Below the pieces are notes generated by a model. The model was not told the DNA's origin. It made no database searches and was given only the letters and a program-made list of their open reading frames with translations. The position numbers and the translations under genes were made by a program. 19,300 nucleotides of DNA from HK-STAS-PATE-36 sp964565615. GTDB taxonomy: Bacteria; Patescibacteriota; Saccharimonadia; Saccharimonadales; JAGQNJ01. Location of the stretch: the NCBI GenBank assembly GCA_964565615.1, contig CAZMFO010000016.1:1-19300 (forward strand), given 5' to 3'. Shown here in pieces: positions 13,481 to 19,300 of this stretch (its first letter is position 1; each line of letters starts with the position of its first letter).

Positions 13481-14701
13481 ATGAATTATTCGTATTACAC
13501 TCCTAACTCAAAACCAAAAAAGCCATTAAAGATTTGGTGGATAGTGGGCGCAGTATTGTTGATTATTGTAGTTATCCTCGGTGTTGAGTTGCTAACTCCG
13601 AATAATAAAGTACAGCAAAGTAGCTCTGTTGGTGAGCTGAAAAACACCAAAGTAGATGTTGATATTACCGAGGTAGAAGCCAAGTATTTATTTAGTGGAA
13701 CAGTTGTCCCGGCCCGCGCAGTTGAGAACGAGGCAAGGCGAGCGGACGGCAGTGTTGACTATGACCAGCCTTTTAGTAGGTTGGATACATTTATGCCCGC
13801 CCAGTATGACGCTTGGGTAGTAGATCACGAGTGCCCGATAACCGATGCTAATATACCGTATCGGCAACAGGTAGAGAACACAATTTTTAACTGTCGCCCA
13901 GAGTTTTTGCCAGCAATGAGGAAGTACTTTACTATCTTAAATCTAGCAAACAACCATGTTTATGATATGGGCAAAGATAAGTTTCCTAAGATGCAAGAAT
14001 TTGTTGATAAAGCCGGCTTTCAGTTTTTAGGGAATCAAAACCCAGCAGAATCAAAAGATGTTTGTGAGGTTATGGCAATGAAAGTAAATCTTAAAAAGAA
14101 AGATGGTTCTAGAGCAGAAGGGGTTTTACCAATTGCTTTTTGTGCATGGCATTATTTTGAGCGACAACCCTACGACGGAGAGTTTGATGTTATGAAGCAA
14201 TACTCCGAAATAATGCCAGTTTTTGGTTTAATGCAGGTTGGGCAAGAATATGTTGCCAAAGCTGGAGCCGATCAAGAAACAGTAGGAAGATCTATCATAG
14301 ATGGGGGAGCAGAGTTTGTGATTGGTAATAGTCCGCATTGGGTGCAAAATAGTGATGCCTATAAAGGAAAACTAATTTTTTACTCGACCGGAAATTTTAT
14401 TTTTGATCAACTAGACAAAGAAACAAATAGAGGGGCTTCCATAGAAGTCAGTTTGAAGGTTGGTTATGACGAAAACATTGCCAAGTGGTTAACAATTGGC
14501 GAAAAGTGTAAAGCACATTACGATAATTGCCTGAAGCTCGCTCAGGACGCTAAGTTAACAAAAATCAAGCCGTCGTTAAGCTATGGTTTAGTAGCCAGCA
14601 CAACTGGGTACCGGAAGATTACGCAAAAAGCCGACCCTGTAACACAAAAAGAAATTGAGCAACGAACAAATTGGCAAGAAACCTTAAACAAGTTACGATG
14701 A
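13481..14701 (+). CDS. CapA-like (PGA_cap) membrane-anchored putative metallophosphoesterase
   Basis: CapA-family proteins share a calcineurin-like fold and take part in poly-gamma-glutamate capsule or other surface work, though most are biochemically untested. Here a basic N-terminus (KPKKPLK) precedes one membrane helix (18-38), so the 365-residue domain should lie outside the membrane. Motifs: NLANNH (154-159), GNSPHW (282-287) and YSTGNFIFD (301-309), which match the metal-binding and C-terminal signatures of the family. The first motif (usually GD near the strand-1 end) is replaced by SGTVVPAR (72-79). Cysteines near 118 and 138 and others could form disulfides, consistent with the downstream DsbB. 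No capB or capC gene is nearby. There is no SD; a TATGAT box lies about 30 nt upstream. Confidence 0.85.
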   Translation: MNYSYYTPNSKPKKPLKIWWIVGAVLLIIVVILGVELLTPNNKVQQSSSVGELKNTKVDVDITEVEAKYLFSGTVVPARAVENEARRADGSVDYDQPFSRLDTFMPAQYDAWVVDHECPITDANIPYRQQVENTIFNCRPEFLPAMRKYFTILNLANNHVYDMGKDKFPKMQEFVDKAGFQFLGNQNPAESKDVCEVMAMKVNLKKKDGSRAEGVLPIAFCAWHYFERQPYDGEFDVMKQYSEIMPVFGLMQVGQEYVAKAGADQETVGRSIIDGGAEFVIGNSPHWVQNSDAYKGKLIFYSTGNFIFDQLDKETNRGASIEVSLKVGYDENIAKWLTIGEKCKAHYDNCLKLAQDAKLTKIKPSLSYGLVASTTGYRKITQKADPVTQKEIEQRTNWQETLNKLR

Positions 14702-14733
14702 TGGGCTAATATGGTTATTTGCGTTTATCGGGT

Positions 14734-14739
14734 TATAAT
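14734..14739 (+). promoter_or_regulatory. -10 box for orn, leaderless type
   Basis: A perfect TATAAT nine bases before ATG 14749, with an AT-rich SD-free gap. It decides the start codon; an in-frame TTG at 14719 lies upstream of this box. Confidence 0.5.
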
Positions 14740-14748
14740 AAACACATA

Positions 14749-15303
14749 ATGAAGAGCAAAAAAATAAAGCCCACAAAACTGTTGTGGATGGATTTAGAAA
14801 TGACCGGGTTAGACTACCAGAAAGATGTTATTCTAGAGGTGGCGGTTGAGATTACAGACTTTGGGTTCACTACATTAGCAACTTACGAATCTTGCATTAA
14901 TCATCCCAAGAAGTTAGTAGTAGCTCGTATGCAAGCCAATAATTGGTGGCAAGATTATCCAGAAAATCGTGATAAATTTATTGATGAATTAGATCAAGGT
15001 AAGAGTCTTAAAACTGTAGAGGCAGAGCTAGTTGCTTTGGTGCAGGAGCAATTTGGTGATGAGCCAGCGATATTAGCGGGTAATTCAATTTACAACGATA
15101 GATTATTTATCAAACAATGGATGCCAGCTCTTGATTTGAAGCTTCATTATCGTATGCTTGATGTAAGTTCGTGGAAGGTTCTTATGCAAGGAAAATTTGG
15201 TAAAGAATTTGTAAAACCAGAAATTCATCGAGCTTTTGAAGATGTGCAGGGTTCAATCGCCGAGTTGCAGTATTATCTAAAGTGGTTTGGCAAGCATATC
15301 TAA
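14749..15303 (+). CDS. orn: Oligoribonuclease (DEDDh 3'-5' exonuclease)
   Basis: Orn degrades RNA fragments of two to five nucleotides to mononucleotides, finishing mRNA decay and clearing pGpG. All DEDDh residues are present: D15 and E17 in WMDLEMTGLD, D117 in GNSIYNDRLF, and H160 and D165 in HRAFEDVQGS. LHYRMLDVSSWK (132-143) is the family's substrate-binding stretch. The 184-aa length from ATG 14749 matches Orn (about 180). A TTG at 14719 would add ten residues but lies upstream of a TATAAT box, so I reject it. The stop codon abuts the ATG of the YjbR gene, so the two form an operon. Confidence 0.95.
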   Translation: MKSKKIKPTKLLWMDLEMTGLDYQKDVILEVAVEITDFGFTTLATYESCINHPKKLVVARMQANNWWQDYPENRDKFIDELDQGKSLKTVEAELVALVQEQFGDEPAILAGNSIYNDRLFIKQWMPALDLKLHYRMLDVSSWKVLMQGKFGKEFVKPEIHRAFEDVQGSIAELQYYLKWFGKHI

Positions 15304-15630
15304 ATGGATCACAAAACAGTAGAGGAGTATTTGTTAAGCAAGGTAGGTGCTGTCTTAGAATATCCTTTTGGCAAGGATGTTGCGGTTTATAAAGTAGATT
15401 CTAAAATGTTTGCTTTAATTGCCGAGGGTAGCAATCCAGTAAGAATTAGTCTTAAATGCGACCCACAACTAGCGATTACATTAAGAGAGAAGTACGAGTC
15501 AGTTATGCCAGGGTATCATTTAAATAAAAAGCACTGGATTACAGTTATTCTGAGTGGGCAATTATCTTGGGACGAAACCAAAGGGTTAATAGACCTTAGC
15601 TATAATCTAGTTACAAAGATGACCATATAG
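15304..15630 (+). CDS. MmcQ/YjbR family protein
   Basis: A small DNA-binding-like fold (CyaY-like) of poorly known function. The 108-aa product shows the whole family pattern: EYPFGKDVAVYKV (19-31), KMFALIAE, SLKCDP (49-54), PGYHLNKKHW (69-78) and a closing SYNLVTK helix. YjbR proteins have been suggested to bind DNA, but no firm biochemical role is established. ATG 15304 follows the orn TAA immediately, without an SD, so it should be translated by re-initiation from orn. It meets the convergent gene ending at 15638 with a 7-bp gap; ATAGC-TTACC-GCTAT (15626-15640) could form a small hairpin there. Confidence 0.9.
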   Translation: MDHKTVEEYLLSKVGAVLEYPFGKDVAVYKVDSKMFALIAEGSNPVRISLKCDPQLAITLREKYESVMPGYHLNKKHWITVILSGQLSWDETKGLIDLSYNLVTKMTI

Positions 15631-15637
15631 CTTACCG

Positions 15638-16123
15638 CTATTTTGCTAAGGGATTTTTTGGGTCCCATTCTTTTGTATCTGGTTGTGGGCTGACGCTCAG
15701 TGCGGTCAACACTTTGTTATAAGCGATACTTTCTGATGAGTGTGGTGTGTGGGCAGAACTTATTACGCCATTGGCGACTTTAACGATTAATTCTTTAAAA
15801 AGAATTGCCGAATTTGGATCTATTTTGCTGATGACGGCAACAGAGTTAGTGATTGCCCTAAGAAGGATCGGTTCAAGCCCCTCAGAGGTGTCGGCAATTT
15901 GCCTAGGAATAGGGGATTGATAATTGCTAAAATCAGTCAACTCATAAATAAATTCGGAATCTGCTTCTTCGGTAAATTGTTTGACGATGTTCTTGGCTAT
16001 TAGTGTATCCTTGATGTCTTCAATAAGCCCCGGATGGGCAAGGATAATATACCTTGAAGTCTCGATCAGTGCTGTCTGCATCTCTTGCCATTCGGGGGCA
16101 GTAAAACTCTGACGCCCAATCAC
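15638..16123 (-). CDS. Hypothetical protein, second gene of a membrane-associated pair
   Basis: I do not recognise the family. The 161-aa product appears mostly helical and soluble, with no membrane segment and a Pro/Lys/Asp-rich end (KEWDPKNPLAK). It starts with GTG at 16123, overlapping the stop of the upstream membrane protein as GTGA (4 bp), so translation of the two is tightly coupled. This implies a shared role, possibly as a cytoplasmic partner of that protein, though no function can be named. Codon use matches the surrounding genes. Confidence 0.75.
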   Translation of the reverse strand: MIGRQSFTAPEWQEMQTALIETSRYIILAHPGLIEDIKDTLIAKNIVKQFTEEADSEFIYELTDFSNYQSPIPRQIADTSEGLEPILLRAITNSVAVISKIDPNSAILFKELIVKVANGVISSAHTPHSSESIAYNKVLTALSVSPQPDTKEWDPKNPLAK

Positions 16124-16767
16124 GGTGTTGACCCTGTGGTGTCCTTAATAATTAATGTTACATTATCAAAGCTCTGTTTGGTTACTTCTTTAGCCTTAGG
16201 GCCTAAGCTGTCGTAGGTACTTTGAAGAGATGATTGATACTCTTTTAAGAGCTCTGTGAGAGTTTTTGTAAATTCTTCGTCGTAACGCCCGTTACTAGAA
16301 GCATTAGCCAAGGTTTTGTCGGTGTCCGCACTACTTGATGACTTGAGCTCTTTAGGGTTGAGTTTTTTGTTCTGCTTGGAGAGGTATTCAGAGAGATTTT
16401 TTTGGTCTGTTGTCGTTGTTAGGTAGGTGAGTGAGGCTAGCTTTTTGGTGCTTTCGCTACTGGCTTTTCTAGTGCCATCGTTCGCTACACGAATAATCTC
16501 GTTTTGCTGGCGAGCAATTTTTACTAGAGACTCTGTAGAGCTGTCGCCTGAATTAAAGATGCTAAATATAACAACAAGTAGGATACCTACAATAACCAGA
16601 ATACCTAACGCAAAGATGGCCATCTTTATCTTTGGGTCGTTAGGGAGTAGGCTCTTTTTGGGTGGAGTTTGGGGATTGAGTATAAAATCAAACTGACTAC
16701 TATCTAGATTACCCGGAGCGGGTTGATTTGGTAGAGGGTTATTCGGGGGCAGATTATCGGGTTGCAT
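16120..16767 (-). CDS. Single-pass membrane protein of unknown function
   Basis: The 215-aa protein has a Pro/Asn-rich cytoplasmic N-terminus with FDFILNPQTPPKKSLLP (26-42), one membrane helix (about 49-71) and a helical, Ser/Lys/Thr-rich outer region to residue 215. From memory the phrase around FILNP-PKKSLLP recurs in small membrane proteins of Saccharibacteria, but I cannot verify that here. The start ATG lies 6 nt below an extended -10 box (TGATATGAT) and has no SD, so it is probably leaderless. It overlaps the following gene by 4 bp. Confidence 0.8.
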   Translation of the reverse strand: MQPDNLPPNNPLPNQPAPGNLDSSQFDFILNPQTPPKKSLLPNDPKIKMAIFALGILVIVGILLVVIFSIFNSGDSSTESLVKIARQQNEIIRVANDGTRKASSESTKKLASLTYLTTTTDQKNLSEYLSKQNKKLNPKELKSSSSADTDKTLANASSNGRYDEEFTKTLTELLKEYQSSLQSTYDSLGPKAKEVTKQSFDNVTLIIKDTTGSTP

Positions 16768-16773
16768 AAGAGT

Positions 16774-16782
16774 ATCATATCA
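16774..16782 (-). promoter_or_regulatory. Extended -10 element for the 16767 gene, leaderless type
   Basis: Minus-strand TGATATGAT (TGN plus TATGAT, plus-strand 16774-16779), six bases before the ATG. It is close to the TGATATACT elements at 11206 and 12871. Confidence 0.45.
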
Positions 16783-16897
16783 AAGCATTACTGTCATCAC
16801 CAGCAAATAGCAGGTTAAGTTTATTAGGCGCAAAACACTATGACATAGAGAGTATGTGATGTACACTATAACCATAACTAAAATAAAGGGGGGAATT

Positions 16898-17437
16898 ATG
16901 GCTAAAGCAAAGCAAAAAAAAGATAAAGCACCATATTATTGGGCGTTGGCTCGAATAATGTTAGGATTTACTTTTTTGTGGGCATTTTTTGATAAGCTAC
17001 TGGGCTTAGGTTTTGCTACTTGCAGAAATGCAAAAACTGACGCAGTAACTATGTTATGTGAGAAGGCCTGGGTAAATGGAGGTTCGCCTACTAGCGGGTT
17101 TTTAAAATTTGCCACAAAAGGTCCTTTCGCAGATATATTTCAATCTATGGCGGGCAATAAGTTAGTAGATATATTGTTTATGACCGGATTATTATTGATA
17201 GGACTAGCTTTGCTTTTTGGTATCGGTATGAAGATTGCCACAGTGAGCGGTGCGTTGCTCCTAATGCTTATGTGGACGGCCACATTGTATCCAGAAAACA
17301 ATCCTTTTATAGACGACCATATTATTTATTCTATTATTCTACTGGGGTTGCTTAAGTCTAATCAGACTCAGGTTTGGGGTTTGCGTAGTTGGTGGGTTAA
17401 GCAACCGCTGGTTAAGCAATTACCGATACTGGAATAG
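16898..17437 (+). CDS. DoxX-like membrane protein
   Basis: The 179-aa protein resembles the DoxX/DoxD family, small four-helix membrane proteins. Some relatives are thiosulfate:quinone oxidoreductase subunits and others act in redox homeostasis. Four hydrophobic segments are visible (about 14-33, 90-109, 113-130, 140-153), with ALARIMLGFTFLWAFFDKLLG as the opening helix. The long first loop (34-88) has two cysteines (C42, C54) that could pair. ATG 16898 is chosen because AAAGGGGGG precedes it by 4 nt. An in-frame ATG at 16856 lacks an SD and would put a poorly conserved 14-residue extension in front. It precedes NDH-2 and DsbB on the same strand, which suggests a role in membrane electron transfer. 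Confidence 0.8.
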   Translation: MAKAKQKKDKAPYYWALARIMLGFTFLWAFFDKLLGLGFATCRNAKTDAVTMLCEKAWVNGGSPTSGFLKFATKGPFADIFQSMAGNKLVDILFMTGLLLIGLALLFGIGMKIATVSGALLLMLMWTATLYPENNPFIDDHIIYSIILLGLLKSNQTQVWGLRSWWVKQPLVKQLPILE

Positions 17438-17502
17438 GGTTTTTTGTGATATAAGTCAATTCAGCTATAAACCAGTAGCGTAATATAGAAATAGATAAAA
17501 GT

Positions 17503-17574
17503 ATGAACAGATTGTTAGAAACTTGTAATTTGACGGCAAATAGCTATCTATTGGATCGGGAGCTTAGCTGGTGA
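17503..17574 (+). CDS. Possible 23-aa upstream ORF overlapping the NDH-2 start
   Basis: ATG 17503 opens a 23-codon frame (MNRLLETCNL...DRELSW) that stops at TGA 17572-17574, overlapping the GTG start of the NDH-2 gene as GTGA. The same overlap is used by the coupled pair at 16120-16123. No SD is seen before the ATG; an AT-rich TAATAT box lies near 17480. It could be a leader peptide coupling or regulating NDH-2 translation, or a chance frame. The rest of the 17438-17502 gap shows nothing. Confidence 0.3.
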   Translation: MNRLLETCNLTANSYLLDRELSW

Positions 17575-18743
17575 GAGTCGTCATTGTTGGTGGCGGATTT
17601 GCTGGGGTAAAAACTGCTCTGGTCTTAGCAAATAGACCAGGAGTTGATGTAAAGTTAATTTCTGCTCAAAGTTATTTTGAATACTATGCGGCACTTTATC
17701 GTTCTGCAACAGGTAGATCATCGTTGGAGGTTACAATTCCGTTAAGGGACTTTTTTGAATATGCCAAGAATGTAGAGGTATTGCAGGATTATATTGTTGA
17801 TCTAAATAGTCGAGAAAAATATCTTTTGGGCGAAACGGGTTCGCGTTACGAATATGACGAGCTGGTTTTGGCTATGGGTAATATCACAGAGTATTTTGGT
17901 ATTAAAGGGCTAAAACAGTATTCTTTTGGAATTAAGTCAATCCACGAAGCGTTACGCTTAAAACGCCATCTGCATCAACAGCTTCTTTCGGCACATTCAG
18001 ATCAAAACTATGTGGTGGTTGGTGCCGGAGCAACGGGAGTGGAGCTAAGTGCCGAGCTTGCCTCATATTTAAAAAAGATACATCGTAAACATAAGGTAGA
18101 ACCTAAGTATAAGATAGATTTGATAGAGGCAGGCCCTCGTGTTCTGGCTATTATGCCAAAATCTTTTTCTAAAATAGCTCAAAAGCGTTTACGAAAGCTA
18201 GGTATAAATGTAATGCTAAATACGGCAGTACGATCAGAGACAATTCACCAGATTCAACTACCAAGTGGGTCTATTGAATCTCGTACAGTAATTTGGACGG
18301 CAGGAGTTGCCAACAACCCATTTTTTAAGAAGTTTCCAAAAGTGTTCCAGCTTGGGAGGGCTGGCAGGGTGATAGTTAACGACTATTTAGGAGCAACACC
18401 AAATATCTATGTAATTGGCGATTGTGCTAGTACTGAGTATAGTGGTATGGCTCAGACAGCAATCCATAATGCCGACTTTGTGGCAAAAAATATTCTTCGT
18501 ACTTTAAGGGGCAAGCCAAAGAAATCATATAAACCAAAAAAACCGATTTATGCTGTTCCGGTTGGTTCAAGATGGGCTGTGGTTTTATTGGGCAACAAGT
18601 ATGTGGTTGGTCGTCTGGGGTGGTTGTTGCGTAGGTTGGCGGATCTGCATCTATATCTTATGTTTTTGCCAATCTCTAAAGCGTTGATGGTTTGGCGGTA
18701 TGGTTTTGTTGATGAGGAGATTTGTTCGGTTTGTAAGGTATAA
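17571..18743 (+). CDS. ndh: Type II NADH dehydrogenase (NDH-2 family, FAD-dependent)
   Basis: A single-subunit flavoprotein that oxidises NADH and reduces membrane quinone without pumping protons. Motifs: FAD-binding VIVGGGFAG (4-12), NADH-binding VVGAGATGVELSAEL (149-163), VIWTAGV, and the second FAD motif IYVIGDCA (279-286) followed by QTAIHNADFVAKN. The C-terminal third ends with an amphipathic, aromatic-rich segment (LADLHLYLMFLPISKALMVW) that should dock it on the membrane. Length of 390 aa is normal. The start must be GTG 17571 (GGGAG eight bases before), because an in-frame TAG lies two codons upstream. An unusual CSVCKV tail puts two cysteines in the last six residues. No quinone-biosynthesis or terminal-oxidase gene is in the window. 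Confidence 0.93.
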   Translation: MRVVIVGGGFAGVKTALVLANRPGVDVKLISAQSYFEYYAALYRSATGRSSLEVTIPLRDFFEYAKNVEVLQDYIVDLNSREKYLLGETGSRYEYDELVLAMGNITEYFGIKGLKQYSFGIKSIHEALRLKRHLHQQLLSAHSDQNYVVVGAGATGVELSAELASYLKKIHRKHKVEPKYKIDLIEAGPRVLAIMPKSFSKIAQKRLRKLGINVMLNTAVRSETIHQIQLPSGSIESRTVIWTAGVANNPFFKKFPKVFQLGRAGRVIVNDYLGATPNIYVIGDCASTEYSGMAQTAIHNADFVAKNILRTLRGKPKKSYKPKKPIYAVPVGSRWAVVLLGNKYVVGRLGWLLRRLADLHLYLMFLPISKALMVWRYGFVDEEICSVCKV

Positions 18744-18763
18744 TAATAAAATAAGGAGGAGTC

Positions 18764-19231
18764 GTGGTAGAGAAGTTGATTAAGTTGGTAAAGGATAATT
18801 TGATTTTTATTGGTTGGTTGGTAGCGTTGGGCTCGGTTATCGGCAGTATGGGCTTTAGCGAGATTATGAATCTTAAACCATGTGCTTTGTGTTGGTATCA
18901 GCGGGCATTTATGTTTCCGTTAGCATTTATTTTAGGAGTAGGTGTATACCGAAAAGAAAACACCTCTGCATACTATGTCTTACCAATAAGTATCGTCGGT
19001 ATGATTATTGCTTTTTATCATACATTACTACAGTGGGGGATAATTAAAGAGGTTATTACGACCTGCTCAATAGATAGTTCTTGTGCAGAGCCTCAAATTA
19101 ATTGGCTGGGATTTATAACTATACCATTTATGTCATTTTTGGCGTTTCTGGCCATAACTATAATAATGTACTTACAGGCAAGGCTGTTAAAGAAACCAAC
19201 TAAAGAAGTAAGACGATTACAAAAAAACTAG
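18764..19231 (+). CDS. dsbB: DsbB/BdbC disulfide bond formation protein
   Basis: A four-helix membrane protein that re-oxidises a DsbA-like thiol oxidase and passes electrons to quinone. Both redox pairs are present: CALC (C40, C43) in KPCALCWYQR, and C101/C107 in the second external loop, followed by the family's GFITIPFMSFLAF helix. Length of 155 aa fits BdbC-type DsbB. It starts at GTG 18764, four bases after AGGAGG (18754-18759), 20 bp behind the NDH-2 stop, so the two are probably co-transcribed. A TATAAT at 18739-18744, over the NDH-2 stop, might add an internal promoter. A DsbA-like partner could lie just beyond the window. The remaining 69 bp shows nothing. Confidence 0.95.
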   Translation: MVEKLIKLVKDNLIFIGWLVALGSVIGSMGFSEIMNLKPCALCWYQRAFMFPLAFILGVGVYRKENTSAYYVLPISIVGMIIAFYHTLLQWGIIKEVITTCSIDSSCAEPQINWLGFITIPFMSFLAFLAITIIMYLQARLLKKPTKEVRRLQKN

Positions 19232-19300
19232 AATAAAACCAAAAATCTGCCCATACTCAAATAGATCGTAGACACATCCAACTTGTAGAATAGGTTTGTA

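Noticed and set aside
1..19300. Recoded UGA (code 25) as in Gracilibacteria and Absconditabacteria
   Set aside because: Real genes such as the CarS-like partner PHP gene end at TGA, and Trp is encoded by TGG at conserved positions, so the standard bacterial code applies.

Overview
The window looks like part of a small, AT-rich genome of the Candidatus Saccharibacteria (TM7) or a close Patescibacteria/CPR relative. This is inference. It rests on short intergenic gaps, many small lineage-type hypothetical proteins (acidic or Pro/Thr/Ser-rich, some with one membrane anchor), and compact versions of core enzymes. A type II NADH dehydrogenase beside DsbB and a DoxX-like protein also fits oxygen-exposed TM7. 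UGA acts as a stop and UGG encodes Trp throughout, which argues against the recoded CPR lineages. No rRNA, tRNA, CRISPR array or insertion sequence was seen.

Layout. 1-75: probable C-terminal tail of an upstream membrane protein. 108-1400: a shortened MurE-like ligase. 1401-2125: a GC-rich, hairpin-dense unit on the minus strand with its own consensus promoter, Shine-Dalgarno (SD) site, ORF of unknown family and structured 3' region. 2126-3644: two coupled genes of unknown function. 3641-5745: the groES-groEL heat-shock operon with promoter, CIRCE operator and strong terminator. 5792-7480: four small unknown genes, one of them a single-pass membrane protein. 7579-8619: bifunctional phosphoglucose/phosphomannose isomerase. 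8665-10486 (minus): a three-gene operon of CDP-alcohol phosphatidyltransferase, PHP phosphoesterase and CarS-like CTP transferase, which together could make a phospholipid headgroup. 10519-13334: a DUF1361 membrane protein, argS and a DUF1761 membrane protein. 13481-15630: a CapA-like anchored protein, then oligoribonuclease and a YjbR/MmcQ protein. 15638-16767 (minus): an unknown pair, one of them membrane-anchored. 16898-19231: DoxX-like protein, NDH-2 and DsbB, a membrane redox group.

Two themes run through the window. First, at seven genes a -10 box ends only 6-9 nt before the ATG with little or no SD. This predicts leaderless mRNAs alongside ordinary SD-led genes, and it settles several start codons. 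Second, the best candidate for something undescribed is the isolated GC-rich unit at 1391-2078, whose composition and density of perfect hairpins differ sharply from its surroundings.
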